A stretch of DNA of 64,000 bases from GAS188 sp963713805 (GCA_963713805.1 CAVQNF010000023.1:1-64000); one strand, 5' to 3'; positions 10,291 through 22,821 are shown, counted from the first letter of the stretch. Numbers and translations are program-made. The notes: a model not told the origin generated them from the sequence alone.

Positions 10291-11021
10291 GCGCTGCCTC
10301 TTCTCGAGGTCCGCAATGTGACGCGCCGCTTCGGCGGGCTCGTCGCCAACAGCGATGTGTCGCTTGCGGTCGCCGAGGGCGAGATCCTCGGCCTCATCGG
10401 CCCGAACGGCGCTGGAAAATCGACGCTCTTCAACCTGATCGCCGGGCTTTATCCGCCGACCGCGGGACGCATCTTCTTCGAAGGCGAGGACATCACGAGG
10501 CTGAGCGCTCCGCGGCGCTGCGCGCTCGGCATCGCGCGCACCTTCCAGGTCGTGCGCAGCTTCGATTCGATGTCGGTCGTCGAGAACGTCATCGTCGGCG
10601 CCCTGATGCGCCGCGCAGGAGCGCGCGAGGCGCGGCACAAGGCGCTCGCAGGTGCTCGAGCTCACCGGGCTTTCCCGCGCGCGCCGAGGCGCCGGCCGTC
10701 GAGCTCACCCCGCCCGAGAAACGGCGGCTCGAGATCGCGCGCGCGCTCGCGACGGAGCCGAAACTTCTGCTGCTCGACGAGGCGCTCGCGGGGTTGACGC
10801 CGTCCGAAGCGCGCGAGGGCGTCGAGCTCGTCCGCCGCATCCGCCGGCGCGGCGTCACCATCGTCATGGTCGAGCATGTGATGGAGGTCGTGATGCCGCT
10901 CGTCGATCGCGCCGTGGTGCTCGATCTCGGCAAGGTCCTGGCGCAAGGTTCGCCCACGGAGGTGGTGCGCGACAAGGCCGTGATCGAGGCTTATCTCGGG
11001 GCGCGCCACCGTGCTGCTTGA
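10287..11021 (+). CDS. Branched-chain amino acid ABC transporter ATP-binding protein (LivG family)
   Basis: Cytoplasmic ATPase. Walker A GPNGAGKST lies near residue 40, followed by GIARTFQVVRSFDSMSV, the Q-loop region of LivG. The usual LSGGQ signature is replaced by a degenerate ELTPPEKRRLEIARAL, common in this subfamily, and Walker B is LLLLDEALAGL. Frame changes occur near 10305 and 10645. The C-terminus LVRDKAVIEAYLG-type ending is typical. The stop (11019-11021) overlaps the livF GTG start by 11 bases, indicating coupling. Confidence 0.86.
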   Translation: MSAASSRGPQCDAPLRRARRQQRCVACGRRGRDPRPHRPERRWKIDALQPDRRALSADRGTHLLRRRGHHEAERSAALRARHRAHLPGRAQLRFDVGRRERHRRRPDAPRRSARGAAQGARRCSSSPGFPARAEAPAVELTPPEKRRLEIARALATEPKLLLLDEALAGLTPSEAREGVELVRRIRRRGVTIVMVEHVMEVVMPLVDRAVVLDLGKVLAQGSPTEVVRDKAVIEAYLGARHRAA

Positions 11022-11721
11022 GGTTTCGTCCCTCACCACGACGTATCAGGGCCTCGTCGCCCTCGCGGACGCCTCGATCGACGTAGCGCAAGGCGAGATC
11101 GTGGTGGTCGCGGGCGCGAACGGTGCCGGAAAATCGACCTTGTTGAAGTCGATCGCCGGCATGGAACGGCCGCGCTCCGGCAGCGTGACGTTCGCGGGCT
11201 GAGCGCATCGACGGCCTCTCCCGCCCATCTCGTCACCGCGCGCGGCATCGCTTTCGTTCCGGAGAACAGGCGTCTGTTCCCGCGCCTTTCGGTCGCCGAC
11301 AATCTGCGGCTCGGCAGCTATTTGTTCCGGGGCAGGACCGATCGCGAGGCGCCGATCGAGCGCGTCTTCACGCTCTTCCCGCGCTTGCGCGAGCGCCTCG
11401 CAGCAACGCGCCGAGACGCTTTCGGGCGGCGAGCAGCAGATGCTCGCGATCGGTCGCGCCCTGATGACGCGGCCGAAGCTCCTGATGCTCGACGAGCCCT
11501 CGCAAGGCATCGCGCCGAAGCTCGTGGACGAGATCTTCGAGGCGATCCTCGCGACGCGGCAAGCCGGCGTCACCGTGCTTCTCGTCGAGCAGCGCCTGTC
11601 GGAGAGCCTCGAGATCGCCGACCGCGGCTTCATCCTTCAGACCGGACGGGTGATCCTTTCCGGCCCCTCCGCCACGCTTCGCGACAACGCCGAGGTGCAA
11701 AGAGCTTATCTTGGGATGTAG
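11011..11721 (+). CDS. Branched-chain amino acid ABC transporter ATP-binding protein (LivF family)
   Basis: Second ATPase of the liv system and last gene of the operon. It starts at GTG 11011 inside the end of livG. Walker A GANGAGKST, FVPENRRLFPRLSV, signature TLSGGEQQMLAIGRAL and Walker B LLMLDEPSQGI are present, and the protein ends EVQRAYLGM as LivF proteins do. Single extra bases near 11200 and 11405 break the frame. Corrected length is about 235 residues. With the four genes before it this makes a full five-component importer. Confidence 0.87.
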
Positions 11722-11904
11722 GGAGAAGGGAGTGGCGAGGAACAGCTTCGAAACAAGCTCTTTGTTCCGGCGATGGCAGGCCCAAAAAATGACCACCCCA
11801 CAATAACCAGTGCCATATTGCTACAGGCTGCGGCGAACCATTTTGCGACTTCGTTGAAGGCTTATTATATTTGCTGGGAGCCCTATCGGCTTCATCTGCT
11901 AGGG

Positions 11905-12081
11905 ATGAGACGTGACATGCCGAATTTGCCCGTATTTTCAGAATCAGCTTTTCCCTACTTTGCGCTCGGCTTCGGCCTAATCGGGTTTGTCGCGCTCAAG
12001 ATTTGGGGGCGCATTTTGGACTACAAGCACAATCATCCCAAAAGGTCGGTTTTCACGCAGGGTAAGCCTCAGGTGCATTGA
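11905..12081 (+). CDS. Small putative membrane protein in an AT-richer gap
   Basis: The 440 bases between livF and the downstream GST (11722-12162) are visibly less GC-rich than their surroundings. They contain an open frame from 11773. The ATG at 11905 would give about 58 residues with one hydrophobic span (YFALGFGLIGFVALKIWGRI) followed by a basic tail. I do not recognise it. Codon use differs from the neighbours and there is no clear ribosome site, so it may be a transferred gene, a remnant or chance. Confidence 0.3.
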   Translation: MRRDMPNLPVFSESAFPYFALGFGLIGFVALKIWGRILDYKHNHPKRSVFTQGKPQVH

Positions 12082-12162
12082 GGCAAGGGCCCGAGCCGCC
12101 GCGTATGCGAGGCGTTCCTCCGCCGGCTCATGGATCGGCCTGCGTGACCTGACGAGACTGGC

Positions 12163-12793
12163 TCACCCCGGCTGCGCCTCGCTGCCATAGAGAGGGACGG
12201 GATAGCCCGGCCCGATCTTGGTTGCCACGCGCTCGAGCCAAGCGGTGACGGCTGGATACTCCTTGAACGCGAAACCGCAATCCTCGGCACGTTGGGTATA
12301 GGCATAAAGCGCGATGTCGGCGATCGTGAAACTCTCTCCGACGAGGAAGGGGGAGGCCTTCAGCCCGCGCTCCATCGCGGCGAGCGCCCGCGCGCCGGTC
12401 TCGCGGCGGGCATCGACCATGCCGCCGGCATGGCGCTCGAGCCTGCCGGTCAAGGTCCAGAAGCGCAAGGTCCCGATGGCCGGCTCGACGTAATATTGCT
12501 CGAAGAAAAGCCACTGCATCACTTTAGCACGGAGATACCGATCCTGGGGCAGGAAGGGTGTTCCTTCCGCCAAATAGGTCAGGATCGCGTTCGACTCTCG
12601 CCAAGCTGCGGCCGTCTTCCAACTCGAGGACTGGGATGGCGCCCACGGGGTTCTTCGCAAGGAAATCCTCGGTTCGGCTTTCGCCGGCGAAGATCGCAAC
12701 CGGTTTGGTTTGGTAGGGAATCCCCAGTTGGCCAAGGAGGACGCGAATCTTCCAACCGTTGAGCGACGGCAGATAGTCGTGGAGAGTGAGCAT
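12163..12793 (-). CDS. Glutathione S-transferase family protein (one frameshift)
   Basis: Starts MLTLHDYLPSLNGWKIRVLL, a thioredoxin-fold GST beginning, then NPVGAIPVLELEDGRSL with the conserved cis-Pro. An extra base near 12605 shifts the frame before the glutathione-binding RESNAILTYLAEG; removing one G restores it. The helical domain continues to VPLYGSEAQPG. Corrected length is about 209 residues. It is monocistronic and not close in sequence to the GST at 1.0 kb. The physiological substrate cannot be inferred. Confidence 0.82.
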
Positions 12794-12880
12794 GGCATTC
12801 CTTTTCGCGAAGGGTGTCGCGTACCTAGCTCGGCCGGGAAGTCGGCACCTCCCGTTTCTTGCGATGGAATTGTTACTTCT

Positions 12881-12918
12881 GGCGAGTAGCTACTCGCTAT
12901 TCGCTATCTCGCTACTCG

Positions 12919-12921
<3 letters not shown>
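12881..12921. repeat. Heptamer repeat (GCGAGTA/GCGAATA) at the 3' end of pckA
   Basis: Units of CTACTCGC and CTATTCGC run from about 12881, with a short palindrome (GCGAGTAGCTACTCGC) at 12881-12896. The pckA stop codon (TAG on the minus strand, 12919-12921) is the first heptamer of the array. It is the same repeat family as at 3995-4170. Confidence 0.75.
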
Positions 12922-14531
<1,610 letters not shown>

Positions 14532-14743
14532 GCGCAGTTTCCTTCCCTGGAAATCGAGAGGCTTGCTTCGCCCTTGCCGCACCGCGGTCTCCTGACCCCC
14601 CTCGAAACAATTGATAATCCGTGATCGCCGCAAAGAAAAGTCGCGCGATCCGCGCCGTCAGGCTATCACATTCCTGCCGGGCGGGTACGCCGAAAGGATG
14701 AACGGCGCCTGCCGGGCGCGGTTCCGGTCAGGGAAGGAAGACG

Positions 14744-15732
14744 ATGACACAGGCGACGAATCGAGAGGCGGGCCCAACCACGCGCCCGCCCGGGCGCGGA
14801 CGCATCTATGAGGACATCACGGCGACGATCGGCGACACGCCGATCGTGCGGCTGAAACGCCTCGCCGCCGAGAAGCGCATCAAGGCCAATCTCCTGGCGA
14901 AGCTCGAGTTCTTCAACCCGATCGCGAGCGTCAAGGACCGCATCGGGGTGAGCATGATCGACGCGCTCGAGCGCGACGGCAAGGTCAAGCCGGGCGGCAC
15001 GCTCATCGAGCCGACCTCGGGCAATACCGGCATCGCGCTTGCCTTCGTCGCCGCGGCACGCGGCTATCGGCTGATCCTCACGATGCCGGAGACGATGTCG
15101 GTCGAGCGGCGCAAGATGCTGGCGCTTCTCGGCGCCGAGCTGGTGCTGACGCCGGGGCCTCTCGGCATGAAGGGAGCCGTCGACAAGGCCGAGGAGCTTC
15201 AGAAGGAAATCGCCGGCTCGGTCATCCCTGGCCAGTTCGACAATCCGGCGAACCCGGAGATCCATCGCCGCACCACGGCCGAGGAGATCTGGAACGACAC
15301 CGGCGGCGAAGATCGACGTTTTCGTCGCGGGCGTCGGCACGGGCGGCACCATCACGGGCGTCGGCCAGGTGCTGAAGCCGCGCCGGCCGTCGCTCAGGAT
15401 CGTCGCGGTCGAGCCCGAGGATTCGCCGCTTCTGTCGGGCGGCAAGCCCGGCCCGCACAAGATCCAGGGCATCGGCGCCAATTTCATCCCCTCGATCCTC
15501 GACCGCTCCGTCATCGACGAGGTGGTGAAGATCGGCAACCAGACTTCCTTCGACACGGCGCGCGCATCTGGCGCGGATCGAGGGCATTCCCTGCGGCATC
15601 TCTTCGGGCGCGGCGGTCGCGGCCGCGCTCGAGATCGCCGCAAGGCCCGGCATGGAGGGCAAGAACATCGTCATCATCATCCCCTCCTTCGCCGAGCGCT
15701 ATCTGTCGACGGCCCTTTTCGAGGGGATGTGA
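14744..15732 (+). CDS. cysK: Cysteine synthase A (O-acetylserine sulfhydrylase)
   Basis: PLP enzyme making cysteine from O-acetylserine and sulfide. The PLP lysine is in NPIASVKDRIG (about residue 63), and the substrate loop PTSGNTGIAL follows. The glycine-rich phosphate site GVGTGGTITGVG lies after the first frameshift (extra G near 15307). A second extra base sits near 15565, before GIPCGISSGAA. The corrected end FAERYLSTALFEGM with TGA at 15730-15732 is typical of CysK. GGAAGG precedes the ATG. The first ~20 residues are an unconserved extension. Confidence 0.92.
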
Positions 15733-15810
15733 CGGACAGCCACTCCCATTTCGTCATGCCGCACTTGGTGCGGGCATCCACGCCTTTCCTTGCCTTTTCG
15801 GCCCGCCGTC

Positions 15811-16233
15811 TCAATCGCCGCGGAACAGCGCGATCACCTCCTGCGGTATCGCCTGCGACTTCATCTTCGTCGGATCGTCGGGGTGGTGGCCGACCCACAC
15901 GCGCGTCTCGCGGCCCTCGACCGCGAGCGCGCCGTCATTGAAGAGACGATGCGAGACGTCGAAGCTCGATCGCTTGAAGCTCGTGATCGAGCTTTCGATC
16001 ACGAGCGTGTCGCCGAAGCGCGACGGCAGGATGAATTTCGCCTGCGTCTCGACGAGCGGGATGCCGATGATGCCGAAGCGCCTGATGAGCTGCGGCTTGG
16101 GCAGGCCGACATGGGCGAACAGCCCTGCCGTCGCGGCGTCGAACCATTCGAAGAAGCGCGGGTTGAACACGATCCCGGCCGGATCGCAATGCCCCCACTC
16201 GACCAGTATCTCCCGCTTGCCGACCACTGCCAA
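15811..16233 (-). CDS. Acyl-CoA thioesterase, 4-hydroxybenzoyl-CoA thioesterase-like HotDog fold
   Basis: Intact 140-residue single HotDog domain. The 4HBT signature with the catalytic Asp is visible near residues 14-30 (EWGHCDPAGIVFNPRFFEWF), and the rest (SSITSFKRSSFDVSHRLF) follows the family. It lies about 120 bases downstream of the feruloyl-CoA-synthetase-like gene on the same strand, so they are probably co-transcribed. A plausible role is releasing aromatic acids from CoA or preventing CoA trapping. The substrate is inferred from context only. Confidence 0.82.
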   Translation of the reverse strand: MAVVGKREILVEWGHCDPAGIVFNPRFFEWFDAATAGLFAHVGLPKPQLIRRFGIIGIPLVETQAKFILPSRFGDTLVIESSITSFKRSSFDVSHRLFNDGALAVEGRETRVWVGHHPDDPTKMKSQAIPQEVIALFRGD

Positions 16234-16355
16234 AGCCGATCTCCCGAAGTTCAGATTGCCCGACGCCGATCTCGTCCGAAGTGCGAAACCATCTATGTGG
16301 ATCCTTGCGAGCTTTCGGCACCCTGGCCGCCTTCATGTTCAGCCATGGGCCTTCC

Positions 16356-18290
16356 TCAACCGATTGAGATGACGGATGCGGGCGGCGGCGCCGCGTAAAG
16401 GGCTTCGACCTCGCCCGCGCGCCGGGTGAGCACGGCGCGCTGATTGATCGAACCCTTGTCGGTGATCTCGTTTGCGTCGATCGAGGGCGGCTCCTCGAGG
16501 AGGAGCAGCCGCGCGATGCGCATCGAGGAGCCGTTGGCGGCCCGCGCGAACCTCGCGAGGAGACGCGAGAGCTTGGCGCGTGTCGCTCGATGCCGCAGAA
16601 CCTCGGCCTCGCCGCTCGCGGCGGAAAGCTCGGCGCACAAGCTTCGGCAAGCCTCGAGGTCGGGAAACACCAAGGCGCAGACCTCGTCCCGGTCATGGCC
16701 CGCGATCACCACATCCTTGGCATAGGGCGCGAAGGCCGTGAGAAAGGCCTGACGCAAGCTGCCGACCGTGACCCAGGTGCCGGTCGCCAGCTTGAAATTC
16801 TCGGCGATGCGGCCGTCGAAGCAAAAGCCTTTGGATTCATCCTTCTCGTCGAGAAAGCGCAGCGCGTCGCCGAAGCGGTAATAGCCCTCCTCGTCGAAGG
16901 CCTTGCGCGTGACCTCCTCGTCGCGCCAATAGCCGGGCGTGATGTTCGGGCCGCGCACGCGCCCTTCGAGCTTGTCGCCGACCGGCGCGAGCTTCACCTC
17001 GACGCCGGGAAGCGGCACGCCGACGGCACCGGCCCGGCTCGTCTCCGGCGTCGTGAATATGGCGGACGGCGCGGTCTCGGTCGCGCCGAGCCCGGTGAGC
17101 ATGGCGATGCGTTCCCCGCAAGTCTCGAAGCTGAGCTCCGCGATCTCGTCCCACACGGTTTGCGAGAGGCTCGCGCCCGCGTAGAACATCACTTTGAGCC
17201 GGCTGAAGAAATTTTCGCGCAAGGCGCGATCCTGGCGCAAGAAGGGCAGGAGCGCCTCGAAGCCGCGCGGCACGTTGAAATAGATGGTCGGCGCGATCTC
17301 GCGCAGGTTGCGCACCGTGCGCTCGATGGCGCCGGGCATCGGCTTGCCGTCGTCGATATGGAGCGAGCCGCCATTATGGATGGCGATGCCGATGTTGTGG
17401 TTGCCGCCGAAAGTGTGGTTCCACGGCAGCCAATCGACGAGCACCGGCGGTTCATCTTCGAGGAAAGGCAGATGCGCCGCGATCATCGCCTGGTTCGAGC
17501 AGAGCATGCGCTGCGTGTTGATCACGCCCTTGGGCATGCCGGTCGAGCCGGAGGTGAAGAGGAATTTCGCGATCGTGTCGGGCGTGGTGCGCGCATGGGC
17601 GGCGTCGACTTCGCCGGCGTCGCCTCGACTCGCCGCAGAGATCGGCGAAGGCGGTGGCCTTGCGGTGGGCGGGCTCGCGCTCGCCGACGCACGATCTCCG
17701 CATCCGCGGGCGCGCAAGCCGCGATCGCGCGCGAGAACGCTCTCGCCGTTGCGCCGCGAAGACGAGGCCTGGCGTCAGCGTCGCGAGGATATGGCGCAGC
17801 TTGCCGAAATCCGACGACATCAGCGAATAGGCGACCGAGATGGGCGCGTAAGGGATGCCGACATGCATGGCGGCGAGCCCAAGAAGCGCATGCTCGATGC
17901 CGTTGTCGGAGAGAATCGCGACCGGGCGCTCGGCGAGAGATCGCGCGCAAGAAGCGCCGCGCCGATGCGCCGAACGAGCGCCATCGCCTCCCCGTAGGAG
18001 AGGCGGCGCCAATCGCCGTCGCTCGCCGCGCTGCGCCAGGAAGAGTACGCTCGGGCGCGAGCGCGCGCCCAATGCGCCAGGCGCTCGGTGAGGCGTTCCG
18101 GATAAGGGCCGAGCCGCACGGGCGAACGCGCGTAGATCGTTCCGTCGGCACGCTTGTCGAGGAGAATTCCCGCTTCGCCGAGGCCGCACCGGCCTCATCG
18201 GTCTTGACATCGTACTTTCCCGGCGCCTTTCGACTTCGAGGCGCTGCAGTCCGACGGGGCGAGGATCGGGACCATGTTCGCGGGCCCATT
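16356..18290 (-). CDS. Feruloyl-CoA synthetase-like AMP-forming acyl-CoA ligase, frameshifted 5' half
   Basis: ANL-superfamily adenylating enzyme. The C-terminal two thirds is one clean frame with the AMP motif FTSGSTGMPKGVINTQRML, VDWLPWNHTFGGNHN, GLGATETAPSA and YYRFGDAL/FDGRIAENFKL. The VINTQRML and PWNHTFGGNHN blocks are characteristic of feruloyl-CoA synthetases, which activate ferulate and other hydroxycinnamates. At least three indels lie between about 17620 and 18200, where pieces such as VRLGPYPERLTERLAHW and SYGEAMALVRRIGAALL sit in different frames. The start is not resolved (somewhere near 18220-18300). Confidence 0.82.
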
Positions 18291-18416
18291 TGCCGGTCAC
18301 GCGGCGGAAAAATCAATCGCGGAATTTGCCCGCGTCAGTTTCGACCCGAAGCAACCGCCCTTGCGTCCGCATGGCAGTTGCGGCCACAATCGCGCGATCG
18401 TTGAAGGAGGCCGCCA

Positions 18417-19967
18417 ATGAAAAGAATTTTCGTGGTCGCGCTCGCCGTCGCGGCGATGCTCGGCGCCGGCGAGGCGCAAGCGCAGAAGAAGACGCTGGTC
18501 ATCGGCATGGGCTCGGCGGATGCCGGCAAGCTCGATCCGCACATCGCCTCGACCACGCCCGACAAGGGCCTGCTGCAATACATCTTCAACGGGCTCGTGC
18601 GCATCAGGCCGGGCCAGATCAGCCCCGACACGATCGAGCCCGACCTCGCCGAGAGCTGGACCTCGAACCCGACGGCGGCACCGAATGGACCTTCAAGATC
18701 CGCCAGGGCGTGCAATGCCATTCGGGCTATGGCGAGTTCACCGCCGAGGACGCGGCCTATTCGCTCAAGCGCGCCGCCAACAAGGCGACCTCCTCCTACT
18801 CCAACGATTTCTCGAGCATCGACAAGGCGGAAGCCGTCGACAAATACACGTTGAAGATCACGCTGAAGGCCCCGGTCGCCGGCTTCCTCGGCTACGTCGC
18901 CAACATCAACGGCGGCAACATGGTGTGCAAGAAAGCCGCCGAGGAGATGGGCGACGGCTTCTCCAAGAAGCCGATCGGCACCGGCCCCTTCATGTTCGCG
19001 GAATATCAGCCGCAGCAATTCGTGCGCCTTGTCGCCAACAAGCAATATTTCCGCGGCGCGCCGCATGCTCGACGAGATCGTCTATCGCTACATCCCGTCC
19101 GATTCGAGCCGCGACCTCGCCTTCCAATCGGGCGAGCTCGACATGATCTACGGCAAGCAGGACCAATCCTGGGTCGACCGCACCAAGCAGCTCCCGGGCG
19201 TCAAGGTGATCGCCATGGAGCCCGGCGAGTTGTCGACGCTCTTCCTCAACGTCACGGTGAAGCCGCTCGACGATTTGCGCGTGCGCGAGGCCATCGCCTA
19301 TGCGGTCGACCGCAAGTCGATCGTCGCCTTCAAGGGGGCCGGCACCTCGCGCGAGGCGGTCTCGGTCGTGCCGTCGGGCTATCTCGGCACGGACGAGCAG
19401 GCCCCGCTCTTCCCCTATGATCCCGCGAAGGCGAAGGCGCTTCTCGCGGAGGCCGGCTACCCGAACGGCATCACGGTGAAGTCGATCCACACGACGCTCA
19501 CCGGCATGCAGACCTTCCTCCAGGCGATCCAGGCGCAATTGAAGAAGTCGAGCATCAATCTCGACATCGAGGAGGTGGAGCACGCGACCTATCACGCGCA
19601 GATCCGCAAGGACCTTTCGCCGCTCGTGCATTACCAGGCGGCGCGCTTCCCGATCGCCGATGTCTACCTCACGCAATTCTACGATTCGGCCTCGATCGTC
19701 GGCACGCCGACGGCGGTGACCAATTTCTCCCATTGCAATGTCGCCGATGCGGAGATTCACGCGGCGCGCGTCGAGACCGATCCGGCAAAGCAGAAGGAGT
19801 TGTGGAAGACCGCACAGGACAAGATCATCAAGGCCGTTTGCGGCATTCCGGTCTATGAGCAGTTGCAGCTCTGGGCCTGGAAGGACAATCTCGATCTCGG
19901 CTACGACCTGAAGGGCTCGCTCAATCTCGCGCCGCCGGTGACCGAGAAGACGCATTTCACGAAGTGA
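18417..19967 (+). CDS. Peptide ABC transporter substrate-binding protein (SBP_bac_5)
   Basis: Periplasmic type II binding protein of the DppA/OppA family. It has a Sec signal peptide MKRIFVVALAVAAMLGAGEAQA (cleavage after AQA), then LDPHIASTTPDKGLLQYIFNGL, the family entry block, and later GTGPFMFAEYQP and LFLNVTVKPLDDLRVREAIAYAVDR. Extra bases near 18665 and 19063 split it; corrected length is about 516 residues. It begins the peptide-importer cluster whose permeases lie at 20.9-22.7 kb and ATPases at 27.8-29.7 kb. Ligand unknown. Confidence 0.88.
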
Positions 19968-20059
19968 GGCCGGGGCGCCGGGCGCGGAAATTTGGCGAAT
20001 GCGGAGGCCTTTAGGCGCCGACCTGACGCGAAATGATCGACGGCCGAAGGGGAAACAGC

Positions 20060-20872
20060 ATGTCTTCGACCTTCGTCGCGGTCGACGCCGCGCAATACGA
20101 GCAGATGATGGGACGATGGAGCCGCGAGCTCGCGCGCTCTCTTCATCGATTTCGCCGGGGTGCGCGACGGCGAAAGCATCATCGATGTCGGCTGCGGCAC
20201 CGGCAGCCTCACCTATCAGCCTTGCTCGACGCGGCGACGCGATCTTCGGCTCACCGGCGATCGATTATGCGCCGGTCTTTCTCGACGCGGCGCGCGCCAA
20301 GCCGAAGGCCGCCTCGGTGCGCTTCGAGCAAGGCGGACGCGACCGCGCTGCCCTTCGAGGATGCGAGCTTCGATCGCGCGCTCTCGCTCCTCGTCTTGCA
20401 TTTCGTTCCCGAATCCAGCGCGCGCCGTCGCCGAGATGCGCCGCGTCGTGAAGTCGGGGGGCACCGTCGCGCGCGGCCGTCTGGGACGGCGGCGGCGGCT
20501 ATCTGGCGCAACGCCTGTTCTGGGACACGGCGGCCTGCCTCGTGCCGAGCGGAGAGGCAAGGGCGCAAGCGGGCCTACTCCCGCCCGCTGACGCGCAAGG
20601 GCGAGATGCGGACGGCCTTCGCCGCGAGCGGGCTTCGTCGGACGTGCGCCGAGACGACGCTCACGATCCGCATGAATTATGCTGGCTTTGCCGATTATTG
20701 GGGGCCGATCGCGGCTGGCGAGAGGCCCGCTCGGCGCATTCTTTCAAAAGCTCGACGCCAAGGAGCAGGCCACGGTCGAGCGAGGCGTGCGCGCGCCTTC
20801 GAGGGTGGCGCGCCGGACGGGCCGCGCAGCTTCACGGCCTCCGCCTGGGCTTGCGCGGGTCGCGTCCCGTGA
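20060..20872 (+). CDS. Class I SAM-dependent methyltransferase, heavily frameshifted
   Basis: SAM-binding motif I IIDVGCGTGSLTY is clear at about 20180-20215, preceded by YEQMMGRWSRELA. Later motifs (ADATALPFEDASFDRALSLL, AEMRRVVKSGGTVA) follow in other frames, so six or more indels occur in 800 bases, the densest in the window. The end ...GPRSFTASAWACAG is family-like. It may be a real gene hit by errors or a genuine decaying gene; read-level data are needed to tell. It sits between the peptide-binding protein and the permeases, with an unknown methyl acceptor. Confidence 0.65.
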   Translation: MSSTFVAVDAAQYEQMMGRWSRELARSLHRFRRGARRRKHHRCRLRHRQPHLSALLDAATRSSAHRRSIMRRSFSTRRAPSRRPPRCASSKADATALPFEDASFDRALSLLVLHFVPESSARRRRDAPRREVGGHRRARPSGTAAAAIWRNACSGTRRPASCRAERQGRKRAYSRPLTRKGEMRTAFAASGLRRTCAETTLTIRMNYAGFADYWGPIAAGERPARRILSKARRQGAGHGRARRARAFEGGAPDGPRSFTASAWACAGRVP

Positions 20873-20912
20873 TCTGCCGCGCGCCCTCGCCTGAGCCGAG
20901 GGAGGCGCGTCC

Positions 20913-21854
20913 ATGACGGCCTTCCTCATCCGCCGCATCGGTTTCGCCTTCGTGACCCTGTTCGCGGTGCTGACGCTCGTCTTCGTCATCGTGCGCATCG
21001 TGCCGGGCGATCCGGCGCAGGTGATCCTCGGCGATCAGGCGAGCCGCGAGGCGATCGAGGCGATGCATGAGCGGCTCGGCCTCAACAAGCCGATCTCGGT
21101 GCAATATGCGGAGTTCCTCGGCGGCGCGCTCAAGGGCGATTGGGGCGTCTCCATGGTGAGCGGGCGCCCGGTCATGGCCGAGGTGCTGAACGTATTGCCC
21201 TGGACGATCGAGCTCACCCTCGTGTCGCTTCTCATCGGCGTCGTCATCGGCGTGCCGCTCGGCGTCTGGGCCGCCGTGCGGCGCAACCGCTTCTTCGATT
21301 ACGTGGCGCGCATCGCCTCGCTCATCGGCCTCTCCTTTCCCGGCCTTCGTCTCGGCGATCATCCTGCTTGTTCCTCTTCGCCATCGAGGTCCATTGGTTC
21401 CCGGTGATCTCGGCGCGCTCGGGAAGCCTCGCGGCCTGGACCCAGTCGATCACGCTTGCCGGCGATCAATCTCGGGCTCATCAGCGCGGCCTACATCACG
21501 CGCGTCACGCGCTCCGCCATGCTCGAGGTGCTGTCCGAGGATTATGTGCGCACCGCGCGCGCCAAGGGCGTGCCGGCGAGGCTCGTCGTCTGGCGGCATG
21601 CGCTGCGCAATGCGCTCATCCCGATCATCACCGTCGTCGGGCTCTACCTCTCGATCCTGATCGGCAATTCGGTGCTCACCGAGATCGTCTTCAGCCGGCC
21701 GGGCCTCGGCAAGCTGATCGTCGGCGCCTTGAACCAGCGCGACTACACCATGCTGCAGGGCATGATGGTGATCTACACGCTCGCCGTCGTGATCGTGAAC
21801 CTCCTCGTCGACATCGCCTATGGCTTCGTCGATCCGCGGGTGAAGCTCGGATGA
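20913..21854 (+). CDS. Peptide ABC transporter permease (DppB family)
   Basis: Inner-membrane permease. The N-terminus MTAFLIRRIGFAFVTLFAVL and VRIVPGDPAQVILGD are the DppB/OppB block. The EAA loop is seen in SEDYVRTARAKGVPARLVVW, and the C-terminal QRDYTMLQGMMVIYTLAVV and GFVDPRVKLG are canonical. Indels near 21345 and 21462 break the middle. GGGAGG precedes the ATG. The stop overlaps the next ATG (ATGA, 21851-21854), so the permeases are coupled. Corrected length is about 313 residues. Confidence 0.9.
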
Positions 21855-22745
21855 GCGACATCGCCGCACCCGTCGCACCGCCCTCGCCCGCCTGCCAGCG
21901 GCGCTCGCGGCGACGCTGCGCGCCTTCAACACCAACAAGGCCTCCTGGATCGGCCTCGCGATCTTCCTCGTCGGTCGTCGTCGCCGCGATCTTCGCGCCG
22001 CTTCATCGCGCCGCATGATCCGCTCGATCAGGACGTTCTCGATCGCCTGAAGCCGCCGAGCGCCGAGCATCTCCTCGGCACCGATTATTACGGCCGCGAC
22101 ACGCTTCTCGCGCCTCCTCTACGGCGCGCGCGTCTCGCTCGTGATCGGCATCGTCTCGACCCTGATCGCCATGGCGGCCGGCACGCTGATCGGCATGCTC
22201 GCCGGCTGGCGCGGCGGGCGCTTCGACACGATCACCATGCAGATCATGGACATGCTGCTCGCCTTTCCGTCGCTGATCCTCGGCCTGATCATCGTGGCGA
22301 TGCTCGGGCCCTCGATCGAGAACATCATCGCGGCGATCGCGCTGACCTCGGTGCCGCCCTTCGCGCGCATCGCGCGCGCGCCGACCATCGCGGTGAAGGG
22401 ACGCGATTTCGTCGAGGCCTGCCGCTCGCTCGGCTTTTCCGATACGCGCATCCTCGTCGTGCATATCCTGCCGAACATCTTCCCCGAGATCCTGGTGATG
22501 GGCTCGCTCTGGCTCGCCAATGCGATCCGCACCGAAGCCTCGCTCGCCTTCATCGGGCTCGGCCTCAAGCCGCCGACCGCCGACCTGGGGCGGCATGATC
22601 CGGGAAGGCTTCGAGAACATCCTCGATTTCGGCCTGGCTCGCCATCGCGCCCGGCATGGCGATCCTCATCGTCGTCTTCGCCTTGAATCTCCTCGGTGAC
22701 GGCTTGCGCGACGCCGTCGATCCGAAGCTGAAGAACGAGGCCTGA
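21851..22745 (+). CDS. Peptide ABC transporter permease (DppC family)
   Basis: Partner of the DppB-like permease. DppC features are HLLGTDYYGRDTLSRLLYGA (split by an indel near 22110), the six-helix core LIGMLAGWRGGRFDTITMQI, the EAA loop VKGRDFVEACRSLGFSDTRI, and a C-terminal LNLLGDGLRDAVDPKL. Several extra bases lie in 21890-22015 and near 22590. Corrected length is about 297 residues. The ATPases do not follow directly; the next forward-strand component of this system is the tandem ATPase at 27814. Confidence 0.88.
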
Positions 22746-22821
22746 GGCTCAGCGGCGAAGGGGGCGCGCGCAAGCGAGGCACCCGCGCCACTATCCAGCG
22801 GCCGCGTCCTAGTGTCCTCAT

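Noticed and set aside
20060..20872. Methyltransferase as a true pseudogene
   Set aside because: Indel density is high, but all motifs are intact in some frame and the whole window is error-prone. Decay cannot be claimed without accurate reads.
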